53,636 nucleotides of DNA from assembly GCA_964597315.1 (NCBI GenBank), contig CAZQXD010000027.1, positions 1-53,636 on the forward strand, given 5' to 3'. This stretch comes from CAZQXD01 sp964597315. Lineage in GTDB: Bacteria > Pseudomonadota > Gammaproteobacteria > Competibacterales > Competibacteraceae. Made by a program: the position numbers and the translations under genes. Of this stretch, positions 51,688 through 53,636 are shown piece by piece. A model generated the notes under the pieces. The model made no database searches. It worked only from the letters and a program-made list of their open reading frames with translations, and was not told the DNA's origin. How positions within the stretch are numbered: position 1 is the first letter of the stretch; each line of letters begins with the position of its first letter.

Positions 51688-53478
51688 TTAAAACTGCTCC
51701 TCGGACAACCCCATGATGGTCTCGCCCCCGGCCAGCACCGCCTGACCCAGGGCCTCGGCCTGGGGCATGAGCTGTTCGGCGTAATAGCGGGCGGTGACTA
51801 GCTTGGCCTGATGGAATAGAGGCTCCCGGCCTTCTTCAAGCCGGTCCTGGGCCACCAGGGCAGCCCGGGCCATTTGCCAACCGCCGCAGACGGTGCCCGC
51901 CAACATAAGATAATGCACCGACTGGCCGAGGGCGGCATCGGGGTCTCGGGCCAAGGTGGACAGGCACCAGCGGGTGGTCTGCTCCAGGGTATCGACGCCC
52001 TGTGCCAGGGCCTTGCTCAGGGCCGCCATGGTCTCCCCGGGGGCGAGACGCAGTTGTTCGACGACGCCGCCCATATCCTCGATCAGGGCGGCCATGGCTT
52101 GACCACTGTCCTGGGCCAGCTTGCGGCCCACCAGATCGGCGGCCTGGATGCCGGTGGTGCCCTCGTAAATAGTGGCGATCCGGGAATCCCGCAAATGCTG
52201 GCAGGCGCCGGTTTCCTCGATAAAGCCCATGCCCCCGTGGACTTGCACACCCAGGGAGGCCACGTCGATGCCCAGTTCGGTACACCAGCCCTTGACGATG
52301 GGGATCAGCAGATCCACCCGAGCCTGGTGGGCGCGGGCGCTGTCCGGGTCCGGGTGATGGCGGGCCTTGTCCATATGGCTGGCGGCCATATAGCACACCG
52401 CCCGCATAGCTTCGTTGCGGGCCTTCATGGTCATCAGCATCCGCCGTACATCCGGGTGCTGGATGATGGCTACCCGGTCGCCGGACTTCTGGCCCACGGG
52501 CCGACCCTGGACCCGGTCCTTGGCATAGGCCAGAGCCTGCTGATAGGCCCGCTCGGCGATGGCCAGCCCTTGCAGGCCGACCTTGAGACGGGCCTCATTC
52601 ATCATGGTGAACATATGGGCCAGACCCTTGTTCTCCTGACCCACTAGATAGCCCAGGGCGCCGCCCCGGTCGCCGAAGGCCAGCACACAGGTGGGGGAGG
52701 CGTGAATGCCCATTTTGTGTTCGATGGAGACACAATGGACGTCGTTGCGCTCCCCCAGGGACCCGTCGTCGTTGACCAGCAGCTTGGGCACCAGAAATAA
52801 CGAGATGCCCCGCACCCCTTCCGGCGCGTCCGGGGTCCGGCCCAGCACCAGATGGATAATATTGTCGGTGAGGTCGTGGTCCCCGTAGGTGATGAAAATC
52901 TTCTGGCCAGACAACCGGTAATGGTCCCCTTCCGGTACGGCTTTGGTGCGCACCGCCGACAGGTCGGAACCAGCCTGTGGCTCGGTGAGATTCATGGTGC
53001 CGGTCCATTCGCCGCTGACCATTTTTTCCAGATACTGGGTTTTCAAGGCATCGCTGCCGTGGTGGCGGATGGCCTCGATGGCCCCGGCGGTGAGCAGAGG
53101 GCAAAGGGCGAAGGACATATTGGCGGCATTCCACATTTCGTGGGTGGCGGTGCCCACCAGCTCTGGCAAGCCCTGGCCGCCGACGTCCGTGGATAGGTTC
53201 AGACCGTTCCAACCTCCGTCCACGAACTGGGCGTAAGCTGCACGGAAACCGTCGGCGGTCTTGACTCCGTCGGCCTCCAGCCGGGCGCCCTGTTCGTCGC
53301 CGGGTTTATTGAGGGGAGCCAGCACCTCGCCGGCCAGTTTGGCGGCCTCTTCCAGCACCGCTTCCACCAGATCGGGGCTGACCTCGTCAAAACCCGGCAG
53401 CGCAGCGACACACTCCAAGTCGGCCAGTTCCTCGATCACAAAGCGCATGTCCCGGGTCGGGGCAAGATACGTGCTCAT
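51688..53478 (-). CDS. Acyl-CoA dehydrogenase (long, DmdC-like subfamily)
   Basis: A 596-residue FAD enzyme that makes the alpha-beta double bond in an acyl-CoA thioester. Marks are MNLTEPQAGSDLSAVRTKA (about 162-180, FAD/substrate contact), GQKIFITYGDHDL, the middle-domain IEHKMGIHASPTCVLAFGD, and VHGGMGFIEETGACQHLRDSRIATIYEGTTGIQAADLVGRKL (about 412-453), where the catalytic Glu of the YEGT-type motif lies. The extra C-terminal domain of about 130 residues and the total length fit the DmdC/FadE-like group rather than short 380-residue enzymes. The true substrate is unclear. The end of etfA lies upstream on the same strand, so electrons probably go to that flavoprotein. Confidence 0.95.
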   Translation of the reverse strand: MSTYLAPTRDMRFVIEELADLECVAALPGFDEVSPDLVEAVLEEAAKLAGEVLAPLNKPGDEQGARLEADGVKTADGFRAAYAQFVDGGWNGLNLSTDVGGQGLPELVGTATHEMWNAANMSFALCPLLTAGAIEAIRHHGSDALKTQYLEKMVSGEWTGTMNLTEPQAGSDLSAVRTKAVPEGDHYRLSGQKIFITYGDHDLTDNIIHLVLGRTPDAPEGVRGISLFLVPKLLVNDDGSLGERNDVHCVSIEHKMGIHASPTCVLAFGDRGGALGYLVGQENKGLAHMFTMMNEARLKVGLQGLAIAERAYQQALAYAKDRVQGRPVGQKSGDRVAIIQHPDVRRMLMTMKARNEAMRAVCYMAASHMDKARHHPDPDSARAHQARVDLLIPIVKGWCTELGIDVASLGVQVHGGMGFIEETGACQHLRDSRIATIYEGTTGIQAADLVGRKLAQDSGQAMAALIEDMGGVVEQLRLAPGETMAALSKALAQGVDTLEQTTRWCLSTLARDPDAALGQSVHYLMLAGTVCGGWQMARAALVAQDRLEEGREPLFHQAKLVTARYYAEQLMPQAEALGQAVLAGGETIMGLSEEQF

Positions 53479-53547
53479 GGGGATTCCCTCCAGATTCAGA
53501 TAAGGGTCAACAGCTTGACGGACAAGGCCGAGGATACGGGGGGATAG

Positions 53548-53636
53548 TCAGCCCTTCTCCTGATCCAGGGCCTGGCTCAGCTCCGGCAGCACCTGGAACA
53601 AGTCCCCCACCAACCCGTAGTCGGCCACCTGGAAGA
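53548..53636 (-). CDS. etfA: Electron-transfer flavoprotein alpha subunit, C-terminal end (partial)
   Basis: Only the last 28 codons are inside the window, reading FQVADYGLVGDLFQVLPELS and then a short polar end before TGA. This is the well-conserved C-terminus of EtfA, which binds FAD and accepts electrons from acyl-CoA dehydrogenases. It is 69 bp upstream of the acyl-CoA dehydrogenase gene and on the same strand. The rest of the gene lies beyond the window edge. Although short, the match is distinctive. Confidence 0.88.
   Translation of the reverse strand, partial: FQVADYGLVGDLFQVLPELSQALDQEKG

Overview
The window is about 53.6 kb of a draft scaffold with four 100-N gaps, from a high-GC, Gram-negative bacterium. 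It is most likely a gammaproteobacterium: the serine-pathway dehydrogenase is close to E. coli SerA, and there is a yciB-yciI-bolA-type-parvulin block, a DUF2058 protein, an outer-membrane CopB and a DsbD-like protein. I cannot name the genus. GC is high throughout except for a roughly 50-bp AT-rich patch near 8280-8330.

Layout. (1) 1-8105: the 3' part of a large non-ribosomal peptide synthetase (NRPS). It has two complete modules, the first with an embedded methyltransferase and the second with a textbook threonine code. It ends in a carrier domain plus a basic tail, with no thioesterase. (2) 8331-8799: a small periplasmic EF-hand gene with a near-consensus sigma-54 promoter and a clear intrinsic terminator. 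(3) 8993-13434, minus strand: an AIM24/DUF124 protein, an unknown coiled-coil membrane protein, a DUF2058 protein, an alpha/beta hydrolase and serA. (4) 13550-22038: a sugar uptake and sensing locus. It contains a LacI-fold periplasmic binding protein, an OmpR-type response regulator without a kinase, a DUF4432 epimerase-like protein, and an ABC operon that carries two binding proteins of different structural classes. (5) 22168-31969: a cytochrome c, a DsbD-like thiol-disulfide reductase with two intragenic pentapeptide minisatellites, a hybrid histidine kinase, a PEBP-family protein, a DUF6394 membrane protein with an RCK potassium channel, and a DUF1269-like protein. (6) 32116-39478: an EamA transporter, yciB, yciI, a BolA-family gene, a parvulin and a 1346-residue membrane protein of unknown function. 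(7) 39544-47618: a metal island with a Cu P-type ATPase, cytochrome c, DUF2946-like protein, cupredoxin, CopA multicopper oxidase and CopB, followed by merR divergent from merT-merP-GDCC protein, with no merA. (8) 47737-53636: a GlsB-type membrane protein, serS, DUF190-crcB, a methyltransferase, a DUF2845 protein, an acyl-CoA dehydrogenase and the end of etfA.

Working together. The copper genes form a two-compartment detoxification set: an inner-membrane pump, periplasmic oxidase and cupredoxin, and an outer-membrane partner. The mer-type promoter has the 19-bp spacer that MerR-family activators act on. The sugar locus looks like a sense-and-import unit, with a 19-bp direct repeat in the shared control region. 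The acyl-CoA dehydrogenase passes electrons to the adjacent electron-transfer flavoprotein.

Assembly. Two genes that look frameshifted are broken only by gaps. The 35283-39478 gene is restored exactly when one copy of a 55-bp duplicated gap flank and the Ns are removed. The DsbD-like gene is restored if its 15-bp repeat array simply runs through the gap. The NRPS gap and the 14-bp repeat gap at 50811 also sit in repetitive or G-rich sequence.
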